Assembly: GCF_035594125.1 (NCBI RefSeq)
Contig: NW_026973673.1
Span: forward strand, 408,501 to 472,500
From: Scylla paramamosain
Lineage: Eukaryota; Arthropoda; Malacostraca; Decapoda; Portunidae
Direction: 5' to 3'
Length of the DNA: 64,000 nt
The position numbers and the translations under genes are program-made. This document shows, in pieces, positions 33,749-44,480 of the stretch (the stretch's first letter is position 1; each line of letters opens with the position of its first letter). Under the pieces are notes generated by a model. That model worked only from the letters and a program-made list of their open reading frames with translations. It was not told the origin of the DNA and searched no databases.

Positions 33749-34070
33749 GTCTAGCCGCAGGAACAAATGTAGTAGGTGGTGTGGCTGGGAGGTGCAGCTG
33801 AGAGTGGTGGTGTGACGAGTGTGGAGGCTTAAGGCTTATAGGTGATGTAAGAGATTAGCTAAGATGTGGCTGGTGCAAAATAGTGTTGAGGTGGTAGGTG
33901 GTGTGGCTGGGTGGTGTTGCCAGGGTGGGGGGGGAGGGGTGATGCTGTGGCAGGGAGTGATGGCATGGTAATGGAGTGCTGTGATGGAGTGTTAAGCAAA
34001 AGTGCACTCATGTTTATTCATTGACTAAAGGTGATGCTGGGAATGTGGGAGGAGGACCCCTTAGGGAACA

Positions 34071-34073
<3 letters not shown>

Positions 34074-34136
<63 letters not shown>
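34074..34136. repeat. (GA)n microsatellite in an intron
   Basis: Pure GA run of about 62 bp. Confidence 0.9.
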
Positions 34137-34139
<3 letters not shown>

Positions 34140-34511
34140 TGTAAAATTATTTGTCATTTCCTGTGATTTCTTGTGATTTATGACTGCAAAATTTACACCT
34201 AAGAATTATAAAAAAGGAAAATCATGAATCTTGAGAAATGCATCGAAAAGGAAAAAAATTACAGATTACAGTTCATTGCAGTGCAGAAGTTTTGATGAAT
34301 AAATATTTCTGAACATTCAACAATTATCTTCAAATATTTTCTTAATATTTTAATGTTTGATGACGTATGACCCTTGCTGTGGTGCCTTGAAAGCAATTAG
34401 TCAATTCACTCGTTCATAAATTGCAACCCATCTTTTTTTACTGTGCCACCTTTCACTATATAGAGGACAGACAGCCATCACCACCACACATCTGCTCCTT
34501 TCTCCCTGCAG

Positions 34512-34634
34512 GTGTGGTGACAAGTAGTGAGGTCACCACTGAATCTGACACACCTGCTGAGCCTGACCTGGTGTCTTTCTGTGCTACCCTGGGCAACAAC
34601 CGAGCCCTGCAAGTCCCTACCCTCTTCAAGCCAG
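34512..34634 (+). CDS. Exon of an unrecognised gene (first of four linked 3' exons)
   Basis: The acceptor CTCCCTGCAG ends at 34,511 and the donor CCAG/GTCAGT follows 34,634. Only one of the three frames is open, entering and leaving in phase 1: VVTSSEVTTESDTPAEPD, LVSFCATLGNNRALQV, PTLFKP. It joins the 36,075 exon in frame, completing an Asp codon. The Ser/Thr/acidic composition suggests a cytoplasmic, probably disordered region. Family not recognised. Confidence 0.75.
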
Positions 34635-36074
34635 GTCAGTCATGGTCAGGGGAAGCTCAAATATTTCAGAACAGTGCAGGGATTATCTCCAACACAAATG
34701 GAGACCTGCAAAATGTACCTGTCTCCCTCTATATACCAGACAGGCAATCCCTCATAGGGTGGCCCAGGCAAAGCACTATACTCTCATACATGCATCATTC
34801 ATACTCTTAGTTCTGTCACCTCCTGGTGGTTAGCAGTCATCTCGTAGACCACTCTGCTACACCCCAGGAACTTAGGCATAGCACATCAGGTCATATACTT
34901 GGAAAATAAAGTGAAAATATTTGCTCCTGACAAGCTTACAAAACCAATAGTGCACTTGTGAACTCCTCCTAAACTAAGGAGATAAAACACTGTTATATTA
35001 GGTGCCTAAGATTGAAAAGTAGATAGACTAAAGCACTTACTGTTTTGTGCCAGTTAGTGTGGAGTTAACACTTGGAGATTGAGAAAAGTACAAGGGGAAG
35101 AGACAGTTCACTTCTTAGCCTGGTCTGAGTGTACCATTGTTTGAGGCAGGTGTTAGGCTGGCATGTATATGGATGGACAGGAGAGACAAAGCAGCAGGAA
35201 TATGGCTAGATTTAAAAACCGTGAGGATTAAGATTGTTTTCAAATTGAGTGGTAATTGAATGATAATGAGGTTGTTAATGCCAAGTAAATAGTGAGTTTC
35301 AAAAGATTACACAAATTTATGAACCAGGGTGATTGATCAAAATAGGTAGGCATGTTCAGGGACTGACTGCCCTATGTAGGGCTGATGGCTTCTTGCAGCT
35401 TTTGTTGTTTTTGTGCTCTTATGTTCTTATAAGGGAATAAAGTCTTAATGAGTAATGATGGAAGAAAAAGACAAGGTTAGTCATCAGGACCAATAAACTG
35501 GCATTGGCACTGGTGGCTCTTGGTTTGCATAAGTTGTTTTACATTAATTAGTTTAATGTGACTTAAAATATAATAAATTAAGCCCTTTCACTGCATTAAG
35601 CAACAATTTGCAGCACTAAGAAGTATGTATGAAATCTTTATAAAAATCTTTATGAAAAAGAATAGATTTTGCAATTTTTGGTGTCGTGTAGTGTAGTGTT
35701 TGGGGTAGATCAGCAACAGACATGCCAGAGTGCTGAGTGACTGAGGAAAGATTTGACAGACAGCAGGGAAAGGGTTCATTGAATTTACGTGATCTTTTCA
35801 CCTCGGCACGACCCGTCGCTGTGCTTACATAAATATTAAGGAAATTTGTTTCCTCTTTTTTTTCTGCATTTTTGTTGTTTCAGCTTTTACATTTAAGGTT
35901 GGGGTTAATAAACAAAGATAAACCATATGAATTAGCATTATTCAATTATAGGTTAGGTTAGGTAAGGTTATCACAGTGAAAGGGTTAAAAGAAATCCATC
36001 CATCCATACATATGTTCCCTTATTTACCCATATGTTTGCACCCCAAGCTGACTAACCACCACCCTGCCCACCAG
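34635..36074 (+). other. Intron with a dispersed repeat
   Basis: Mostly unremarkable. At 35,365-35,440, minus strand, is a repeat ('gctgcaagaagcca' with 'cataagaacaaaa'-like flank) also found at 58,779-58,850. A short TTAGG-like run lies at 35,948-35,970. Confidence 0.5.
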
Positions 36075-36323
36075 ACGGGGACTACCAGACTGTGGCTGAC
36101 ATGGTGGGTGGCAGTCACTCCATTACAGAGTCAACTACTAGTCACGAGGAAAGTTTGGACGAGGCCAGAAGTGCGTCATCCCACCGCAGGTCACGGGGAC
36201 AGGAACTGCAGGCCAGGCAGGGTCACCGTCCCTCCCACGGCGACCCGGATTATAGCTATGCTCACCCTGTGAAGAAGCAGTACCTTCCCCCACCCCTCCA
36301 CTGTCCTCCACTGACAGCAACAG
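36075..36323 (+). CDS. Exon of an unrecognised gene (second of four)
   Basis: The acceptor CTGCCCACCAG ends at 36,074 and the donor CAACAG/GTGTAT follows 36,323. This 249-bp exon carries the phase-1 frame through without a stop: DGDYQTVADMVGGSHSITE, then STTSHEESLDEARSASSHRR, then a polar stretch and PDYSYAHPVKKQYLPPPLHC. The many Ser near acidic or basic residues resemble phosphorylation targets, and the PPP motif may bind SH3/WW domains; both are inferences. No folded domain is obvious. Confidence 0.8.
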
Positions 36324-36543
36324 GTGTATGAGTTAGTGATAGTGAGGTCACTGACAGACAGACTCGCCAAATTGTTCATTAGTAAAAGTTACGTGGCCAC
36401 CAAGTTTGTAATCTGCTTCTGTGTTTGTATTTTTCCAGCCTTTTTATTCATTGATGTACACTTTTGCCTTTCACTGCTTCCTCCTGTAATCCATTCTATA
36501 TCTTTATATATTTACATGGAAAGATATGTTTGCATTATTTGGA

Positions 36544-36548
<5 letters not shown>

Positions 36549-36583
<35 letters not shown>
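36549..36583. repeat. (CT)n microsatellite in an intron
   Basis: Short CT run. Confidence 0.85.
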
Positions 36584-36584
<1 letters not shown>

Positions 36585-36659
36585 ATATTGAGGTTCATCT
36601 CTTGTCCATAACAAAAGGGCATTTCTGTCTGGTTCCTCAGGTTGGTTGACTAACCCTAA

Positions 36660-36845
36660 AGCTGCAGGGGTTTTCACACATTTCTCCATTCCATATGTCT
36701 CTACTCCTTTGTGGAAAGATGTGTGTTATTTAGGAAGCTCTCTTCTGTCCAAGTTTCTTTTCATCTTTATCATCATGTGTCAAGTCATCCAGTTCTGGCA
36801 CTATCTTAGTGGCTGTTCTTTGTATTCTTTCCAATCTCTACATGA
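36660..36845 (-). mobile_element. CR1/L2-like LINE 3' fragment
   Basis: The minus strand reads RLERIQRTATKIVPELDDL, matching IRKLEMIQRIATKMIPELED in the 12.4-14.4 kb element. A later FPQRSRDIWNGE-like piece also fits that element's end. It sits within the intron between the second and third linked exons. Confidence 0.65.
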
Positions 36846-36950
36846 AACATCACCGAATTAATTAAGCTTAGCAGAAATTATGTGATGTGCCCTACTGATG
36901 CTGGTGTGAAGGCGAGGTGTTTGTAGTGAGCCGTGTGATGCCTTCCCCAG

Positions 36951-37034
36951 TGCTGAATATGGAGAGAGCAGCCAGGCGACACCATACACTGGAGTTTTCT
37001 GAGGAGGAGTGCGACCACCCCTCCATCAAGCAAG
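36951..37034 (+). CDS. Exon of an unrecognised gene (third of four)
   Basis: The acceptor CCTTCCCCAG ends at 36,950 and the donor CAAG/GTTAGT follows 37,034. Phase 1 in and out, 84 bp: VLNMERAARRHHTLEFSEEE, then CDHPSIKQ. The short basic then acidic segment is protein-like and carries on the frame of the previous exon. Because all these introns are phase 1, exons could be skipped without breaking the frame. Confidence 0.75.
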
Positions 37035-37149
37035 GTTAGTGTATGGGACAGCCTGTACAGTGTGGATGGATGGATGGATATTGGGATGCATGTACAGGTG
37101 GGATATACTGTATGTTCATGTGTGGTTCAAATTCACAAATAGTATTAAG

Positions 37150-37545
37150 AAATTGATAGATGCTCTCACACACTGGTTGGTCTACAGTATGTACAAAATA
37201 TTGTCAGCTGCAAGACCTTCTTTTTTGGCCATTTCCTTACAGTTAGGGGTTGGCACCATGTACAAGTTTCTGTCCCTTGCATCTTCCTCAGTGCCTCCCA
37301 TCCTTTGTAGCTCTGCCACGTTTCCATACCTCCATTTCACTGTCTTTCCCTCCATCTTCTTCCCTTGACTGTCTTTTTTCAAGCTCTTTCAATCAGGTCC
37401 TGGTCTTCTCTTCTTACTGTATGTTCATGCATGCTTCAAATTCACAGCATGATAGCCACAAGCATGGTAACACTAGTGGTGACTGATGCTCTCACTCCCT
37501 GATTGGTGGACAGTAATTGCAAGATATTGTTAACTGCAAGACCAC
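37150..37545. repeat. Spaced direct repeat in an intron
   Basis: The phrase around 'gatgctctcac', 'ggttgg/attggt', then 'atattgt(c/t)a(g/a)ctgcaagacc' at 37,155-37,212 recurs at 37,479-37,543. Between them lies an unnamed interspersed repeat ('ccttgcatcttcctcagtgc'). Confidence 0.5.
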
Positions 37546-39690
37546 AGGTGAATGAAAACAATTCAGATGAAGAGAACAAAACCATTATATTACTTATAGA
37601 GAAACTAGGAATGGACTGGCTTCTTCCTTCTTACACCTTTCCCAAGACATGAAGGAGACAGATCAGCAAGTTCCATGAGTGTCTGTGGCTTTGAATTATT
37701 TCATTCCTCCCTGATACCTGTCTGCAGTTTTGTGGTGTCCAGGCTGCCCTCCTCTGCCTGTGCCTCTCAGTGATCGGTTAAAGATCAGGGGAATGGGGTG
37801 GCCAGTGCTCTTATGAGTCCAGCAGGCAGTTGTGATTTTTTGGTGTGTGTGACAATGCACATTTCAAATGGCCCAAGGAACAAGTCATGCAAAAACTCTA
37901 AATGATTGTTTTGATTTTTTTTTTTCATTTCTAGTTGAAAACACTGAATTTCCTACACCATAATTAACTAAAGGAATCATTCCTTGTCCATGGCACACAT
38001 GTTTGCCATGACTACAGGACACAGACACAGTGGTCCAAGACACTTGTTGCCAGCTTGTCATACCCATTGTAGTTATTTCTTGGCAGGTGTACCAAAGCTT
38101 TTGATGTGTACAGGTAGTGAGGGATTTTTTTGGGAGAATGGCATCTGTGAAAGTGAGGGAGGGATGTTGTGTAGGCAGCGGTGGGCCACTCTGGTAGACA
38201 CGTGTGTGTGGGTGTTTTGTTCTCACAGTCCTCCTGCTGTTATTTGAGGATGGGCATCCTCTCAATGTTTCATAACATTTAGTATGCATCTTGATGCCTT
38301 GTGCCCTCACTCTGGCCTCTTCTTGTGTCAGTGTCCCCTCCCCAACACTTTGTCAGCCACTTCTGCACACATCTCCTAACACCTGTAATCCTTGCTGTTC
38401 CCTCCACTGCAGTCTGTCTTGTGTAAAGTCACAGTACTCCAGTGTGCCCTTCAGTTAATTCTTTTCTGCCATCCATTGCATAGATAATGTAATCCATACC
38501 AGTGCACATCTGTTTAAATTATTGGAAAGAAATGAGATGATGCTTTTCAAAATGCTTTATCTTTAATTGAGAGATGAGTGTTGGTCAGTGGTTCTGGTGG
38601 ATGGCCTCAACTTTGAGTGAGTTGCTGGATGCATGACACTGCTCTCAACAGTCACCAGGCTGCCACTGAGCAAACTTTTACAATTCTGTCATGAAGCACC
38701 AAACATTATTTTGGCACTTGCCATTTGTATTCCTGTATTGTTTTGATTGCAACTCCTACCCTTGTGATTTTTGCCTGTGTTAAGTAGTTTTTTCTCTCTT
38801 CTTCTCTCCATTTGCATAAAGATCATATATGAATTCTAAAACATGAAAAATAACAATAATACTCATAATGCAGTGGGAAATGGACTGGCGCTGGTCCCTG
38901 TGTTGCACCGTCACCCAGACCAGCTGTCACCTGGCAGTACAGGCAGTGCCACGTAGTGTGTCACTCAGCCTGTTATGTACTGCCCTTGGCACAGTGTGTG
39001 ATATCAGACTGGCAAGTATGGGTCTTGTCACCACTCAGTGCTGCTACTGTGTCACCCCTCTCTCTGTGGTCATGGGTTTGCTGTGGGTAGTTCACTAAGT
39101 AGTGGCAGGGATGTGGAAACACTTGGTGATTACAGCTTATCTCCTATGTTTACTAAATGTGCAATATGACACTCCCATACAATATCGCTATGGAACGTGT
39201 CACTTATGCTGCAGCCACTAAGAAACTGTTGCTCTGCACCACCCAAGCACACTGACTGTGGCAAGGTTAAAACTTGACAAAATGACAACTGTATTATTCC
39301 CAAACACTTATTGAAGCCACCACCGTCTGGCCTGTTTACTGACCTGTGTAGTCATTGTGTGGCCAGGACAGGCTGGCTGAAATGCTGCTGCAGTGTGATG
39401 GCATGCATTCCCCCACAGGAGCAGTGGAGCTCTCCCACCACCATATGCAAAAAAAGGATTAAAATACATAAATATTTTACACTCCATTGACTTGGCAGGA
39501 GGTGCATTAGATTTAAGCATTCAGTGCTGTTCAGGTTAGAATCCCCAGCAAAAGTTGCTTTACTTCTACCAAAAACTATTAGATAATGTAGAATACATGA
39601 TTATTGTAAGTTGTATATTCAGAAACATTATAGTCAAGTAAGGGCTTCAGCAGAAATATGTAAGTTTAGCTACACTTTTCAAAACAAGAC
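37546..39690 (+). other. Intron, nothing recognised
   Basis: No exon with matching phase and good splice sites, and no transposon protein, was found here. Confidence 0.4.
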
Positions 39691-39800
39691 AGGCAATGCA
39701 CAGACCAGTGACAGCGTCGGTCAGTGGCCATGTTACCATGTTCTTGTTTCCTCAGCTGGCAAAACTATTATTACAGACTTAGTGAAGCAGTGTCACATGA
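39691..39800 (+). repeat. Dispersed repeat shared with 19.2 kb
   Basis: The plus-strand counterpart of 19,178-19,290 (GQWPCYHVLVSSAGKT in translation). It ends shortly before the last exon's acceptor. Confidence 0.5.
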
Positions 39801-39844
39801 TAGTCCCCTGCCAGGTAACCTACATTATTGCTTCCCCCATACAG

Positions 39845-39927
39845 CAGGAGTGGAGCCTCTGGAGCAGCTGATGGCTGACCTGGAGCTGGAGAAGATGGTT
39901 CAGGATGCCAGCAAGACAGCTCTTTGA
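39845..39927 (+). CDS. Terminal exon of the unrecognised gene, with stop
   Basis: The acceptor is CCCCCATACAG ending at 39,844, or three bases later after a second CAG, a typical NAGNAG choice of one residue. Entering in phase 1 it reads VEPLEQLMADLELEKMVQDA, then SKTAL and a TGA at 39,925-39,927. The leucine/glutamate pattern is helical and likely coiled-coil or a short docking helix. It completes the frame carried by the three preceding exons. No AATAAA was found close downstream, so the 3' end is unplaced. Confidence 0.75.
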
Positions 39928-40574
39928 CACTTCCAGTAGTGGTAGAAGCCTCCCCTCTCCACCCTCACTCCTCTGCCACTGCTGACCACAACACTGAAGC
40001 TGTATTCTTCAGGACCTGATTGTTGCTTGGACTTGAGGCTTCCCTGCTTGGTAACACTACTCTTAAACACTGTGGGCTTTCACTGCAACAATCTCCAAGG
40101 TTTACAGAAACGATTAGTCAGGTTCCCCCTGGATATTTTTCTTACTAGTGGAAAATCGTTTTTTAAAGTATCATTAGAATCATGAAAATCCAATAACTTC
40201 TACTTCATCCATTTAAGTGTTATTAAGATACAACACCAAAGTGTTTGAGAATACAGAGCCACAGTTGGCTTATTGCTTTGATCTGTGGCTGAGTGTGTGA
40301 ACTGGTGTCCTGAGTTCTGCTTCAGGCTGTTGGTGCTTCACAGGGAGGTGGCAGCTACTGGGTGATGAAGGTTGAGGCTTCCAGCCGTGCATACACCCCT
40401 CATCTTCATGCAGGGAGGTGCACTATGGTGTTCTTGTCAAGCTTGCTTACACAAGTTGCTGTTGTTGTGTCCACACTTGCCTCATACAAGTAATAAGTGA
40501 TTCTCAGTGAGTGTTGTGTTGTGGTGGTGCAAGATGCTGCTGAGGCTGGAGTTTTGTCCCATTGTGTTGTTGGT
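39928..40574 (+). other. Probable 3' untranslated region and flank
   Basis: No coding signal. No canonical AATAAA close to the stop. Confidence 0.35.
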
Positions 40575-43080
40575 TGGTTAACTTCCAAAGTAGAGCACTT
40601 TCTGACTCTCTTCCCTTTTGCAGAGACCTGCATTCTCGGAGTCTTCAGTGTTCACCACCAGCTTTGGCTTTCCTCTCCCTTCACTGACCATCCTGGCAAA
40701 CTGGCCTTTAATTAACTTTGATATCCTCCATGACCAAGAGCAGTCGGTGCAACACCCTACTTGTATTCCTGACCATCTTGGAGATACACCCAACATTCTT
40801 GACCTCTAATCCTTATGCTGTCACCTTATTTTCTCCATTGGGCTCCTCTGATCACAATCTCATATCTGTATCTTGTCCTGTCACTCCACTCCCTCCTCAG
40901 GATCTCCCTAAGTGAAAGTGGCTCTGGCATTTTGCCTCTGCTAATTAGAGGGAGCTGAGGAGCTATTACCATCCCTGTGTGCTGAGCACATAACAGAGGT
41001 GATAGTGTCTGGCATGGAGGCGAACATTCCTCACTCTTTTTCTTGACCTAAACCTTCCAAACCTTGGTTTAACACAGCTTGTTCTTGTGCTATACATGAT
41101 AGAGAGGTGGCTCACAAAAGGTACTTGAGCCTTCCATCACCAGAATCTCATGCACTTTATATTTCTGCCCTGAACCATACCAACTCTGTTCTTCAAAAAT
41201 AAAAATCTTTAAAGATCTAACTCCCATCATGACTTCTTGCATCTAGCCAAAAAACTTCTCTAATAACTTTGTTTCTTCATCTTTCCCTCCTTCATTTCAA
41301 CCTGATGGCATCACTGCCATCTCATCTATTTCTAAAGCTGACCATTTGCTCAAATCTTTGCTAAAAACTCTACCTTGGATGATTCAGGCCTTGTTCCTCC
41401 CTCTCTTCAACCTTCTGATTACTTCATGCTACTTATTAAAATCCTTCGCAGTGATATTTTCCATGCCCTCACTGGCCTAAACCCTCGGTAGGCTTATGGA
41501 CCTGATGGGGTCCTTACTTTTGTTCTTCAAAACTGTACCTCCATGTTTGCACCTTGCCTAGTCAAAGTCTTTCAGCTCTGTCTGTCAACATCTACCTTTT
41601 CTTCTTGCTGGAAGTTTACCTACATTCAGCCTGTTCCCTAAAAAGAGTGACCATTCTAATCCTGCAAACTACCATTCTATTGCTCTAATTTCCTGCCTAT
41701 CTAAAGTTTTTTAATCTATCCTCAACAGGAAGATTCTTAAACATCTATCACTTCACAACCTTCTATCTGATCACCAGTATGGGTTCCATCAAGGCTGCTC
41801 TGCTGGTGATCTTCTCCCTTTCCTTACTGAATCTTGGTCATACTCTTTAAAGAATTTTGGTGAAACTTTTGCTGTTGCCTCAGACATATCAAAAGCTTTT
41901 GATCAAGTCTGGCACAAAGCTTTGATTTCCAAACTACCTTCCTACAGCTTCTATCCTCTGTAACTTCATCCCAAGTTTCTTTTCTGACTGTTCTATTGCT
42001 CCTGTGGTAAAGGGTCACTGTTGTTCTAAATCTATTAACAGAGGTGTTCCTCAGGGTTCTGTCCTGTCACCCACTCTTTTCCTATTATCCATCAATGATC
42101 TAAATCAAACTTCTTGTCCTCTCCACTCCTAAGCTGATGATACCACCCTGCACTTTTGGACATCTTTTCATAGACATCCAACCCTTCAGGAAGTAAACAC
42201 TTCACACTGGGAAGCTAGAGACTATCTGACTTCTGATTTTTCAAAAATTTTTCTGATTGGGGCAGAGCAAACTTGGTATTGTTCAATGCCTCAGAAACTT
42301 AATTCCTCCAACTGTCAACTCAACACAGCCTTCCAGACAACTATCTCCTCTTCTTCAGTGACACTCAACTGTCCCCCCCTTCTACACTGAACATCCTCGG
42401 TCTGTCCTTTACTTATAATCTAAACTGGAAACTTCACATCTCATCTCTAGCTAGGACAGCTTCTATGAATCTAGCCATTCTGAGACATCTCTGCCAGTTT
42501 TTCTCACCCCCCAGCTGCTAACTCTGTACTGGGCCTTTATCCGTCTATGTATGCAGTATGCTTCACATTACTTGGGGGGGGGGGTTCCACTCATACCACT
42601 ATTTTAGACAGGGTGGAATCAAAAGTTTTTTGTGTTATCAATTTTTCTCTTACTGACTGTCTTCAGCCTCTTTTTCATCACCACAATGTTGCATCTCTTG
42701 CTATCTTTTACTGCTGTTTTCATGCTAACTGCTCTTCTAATCTTGCGAACTGCATGGCTCCCCTCCTCTTGCCCCTCCTCCTGCAACCTTGCAGCACAAG
42801 ACTTTCTTCTTTCTTTCATCCCTATTCTGTCCATCTCTCTAATGCAAGAGTTAACCAGTATTCTCAATCATTCATTCGCTTTTCTGGTAAACTCTAGAAC
42901 TTCCTGCTTGCTTCTGTATTTCCTCCTTTCTGTGACTTCAACTCTTTCAAGCAGGAGGTTTTAAGACACCTATCCTTCAAATTTCAATGATTCTCTTGAC
43001 ATCTCTTTCAGGACTGACCCCTCAGTGGGATCTTTTTTCCTCTTGTTTCCCTTGGCCAGTGAGCCTTAAAAAAAAAAGTC
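40575..43080 (+). mobile_element. Decayed Jockey/CR1-like LINE, plus strand
   Basis: It starts within the endonuclease: LTSKVEHFLTLFPFAE, then [20 protein letters not shown], where GDFN of better copies has become GVFS. It continues [18 protein letters not shown] pieces, [20 protein letters not shown], a reverse-transcriptase region (KAFDQVWHKALISK in pieces, GVPQGSVLSPTLFLL, ADDTTLHF) and the shared tail 'aacatcctcggtctgtcc'. It ends in a poly(A)-like run at 43,068-43,078. Numerous stops and shifts are present. The same family lies on the opposite strand at 44,481-47,400. Confidence 0.8.
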
Positions 43081-44293
43081 ATGTGTACAGTCCTTGCCTT
43101 ACACCTCTTCTTGTATTCTATTCTAGGAGTTATGAAGCAGTCCTAGCAAGTCTTAGTTATGAAATATGTCATAGCTAGGACAGAATGGAGCATTCTTGTC
43201 TTAAATCCACATGGGATGGTAAGACTGAGTCCACCCTGTCTTAGCAGCTTATGACAGATGCTCCTGCTACCAAGATGGCCACCCACAACCACCCCAGCTT
43301 AGGAATTATTTACCCAGATAGGATATATTGTATGAATTTATGACACAGAACTCATCAAAAGATACCATGTAGATCATGCAGGTATTCTCTCTGTCACCGA
43401 TCTAGTAAGAGAAGCCTTGTAGAGTGACACAGAAAGGAGCAACCCACTTACCTCTGAAATGAAGGTGACCATAACACTTAGATATCTTTCTGCTGGGAAG
43501 ATACAGTTGTGCAGCAGTGATGGCCTTGGGGATTGTTGAGAGAGCCAGCCTTGCCACCAAACCACTTGAAAACTGTGTTTACATTGAGGCACTGCTACGG
43601 GATCATGTTTGCCACATTTCACACGTCTCAAAGACTGAATTACATTGAGGCACTCCTACGGGATCATGTTTACCACATTTCACACGTTTCAAAGACTGAA
43701 TTACTATTTTACCCACTATTCAGTGTCTCTTCCTCCAATACATAAAAACACAGGAAATATTTATAGAAGCTGTTAATTAGCAGCACTAAATGGCAGGTTT
43801 TGCTTCATCTTTTAGTATTTGAAATGAAGTAGCACTACACATAGCAGACGGTGATGATTGACGGTGTGTCAAGTTACATGTCTTGCTATCCTGCTGTGTC
43901 CTTTTTCCTCATTTGCTCCTTGGACCTTTCCACTATACCCAAGGTGGTGTCAAGACACACTTTTGGAATCAGTATTTTAAATACCTGAGAGATGTATTCC
44001 TCAAAAAATAAGCCAAAGTAGCCTTCTGCTGCAGTTTTGCTGGGCAGCTGAAGTAACAGCATACAAATGAGGGTTAAACAAATTGTCCACTAATAATGTA
44101 CTGCACAAATAAGGCATTTAATTACCATATTAATCAACTGTAATACAGACCATTGAAAAGTATGGCACATATGCTAAATGTACATACAATGTTCATAGGT
44201 ATGTACAGGAGAACAAAACTGAATACATGTTAACATGAATGAGTGGCAACAGTTATTCACCAATGGGTGATGTCATCTGTAAGATGCATGAGT
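43081..44293. other. Unassigned spacer with a 62-bp tandem duplication
   Basis: Two copies of a unit containing 'ttacattgaggcact', 'acgggatcatgttt' and 'accacatttcacacgt' lie at about 43,580-43,705. Nothing else was recognised. Confidence 0.5.
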
Positions 44294-44449
44294 TCAGAAA
44301 CTAATGCCCACTGCTAAAACTTCACATGATGCACCCACAGCACCAATGAATCCAGAGGCCCCAGCAACACCAGCAGATGAGGGCTGGATGACTGTAACAC
44401 CACTGCTGGTGGGTGGATGGCTATGGTCCTCACAGAGGGCCAGACTCTC
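44294..44449 (-). CDS. Terminal exon of an unrecognised minus-strand gene
   Basis: On the minus strand an acceptor (TTTCCCTCTTTCCAG) is followed by 51 codons open to a TGA at 44,294-44,296: ESLALCEDHSHPPTSSG, VTVIQPSSAGVAGASG, FIGAVGASCEVLAVGISF. The clean acceptor, full-length open frame and terminal stop together support a last exon. It is Ala/Gly/Val-rich and could include a hydrophobic C-terminal segment. A LINE has inserted about 32 bp upstream in the intron, yet the pyrimidine tract is intact. No partner exon was found, because upstream sequence is transposon. Family not recognised. Confidence 0.55.
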   Translation of the reverse strand, partial: ESLALCEDHSHPPTSSGVTVIQPSSAGVAGASGFIGAVGASCEVLAVGISF

Positions 44450-44480
44450 CTGGAAAGAGGGAAAAAAAGAAATACAGGGA

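Noticed and set aside
34795..34860. tRNA-like 'tagcagagtggtc' on the minus strand
   Set aside because: No B box or acceptor pairing at the right spacing.
40620..40700. Exon-like 'cccttttgcag' followed by an open stretch
   Set aside because: The sequence is the LINE endonuclease ([13 protein letters not shown]) shared with other copies; the acceptor is coincidental.
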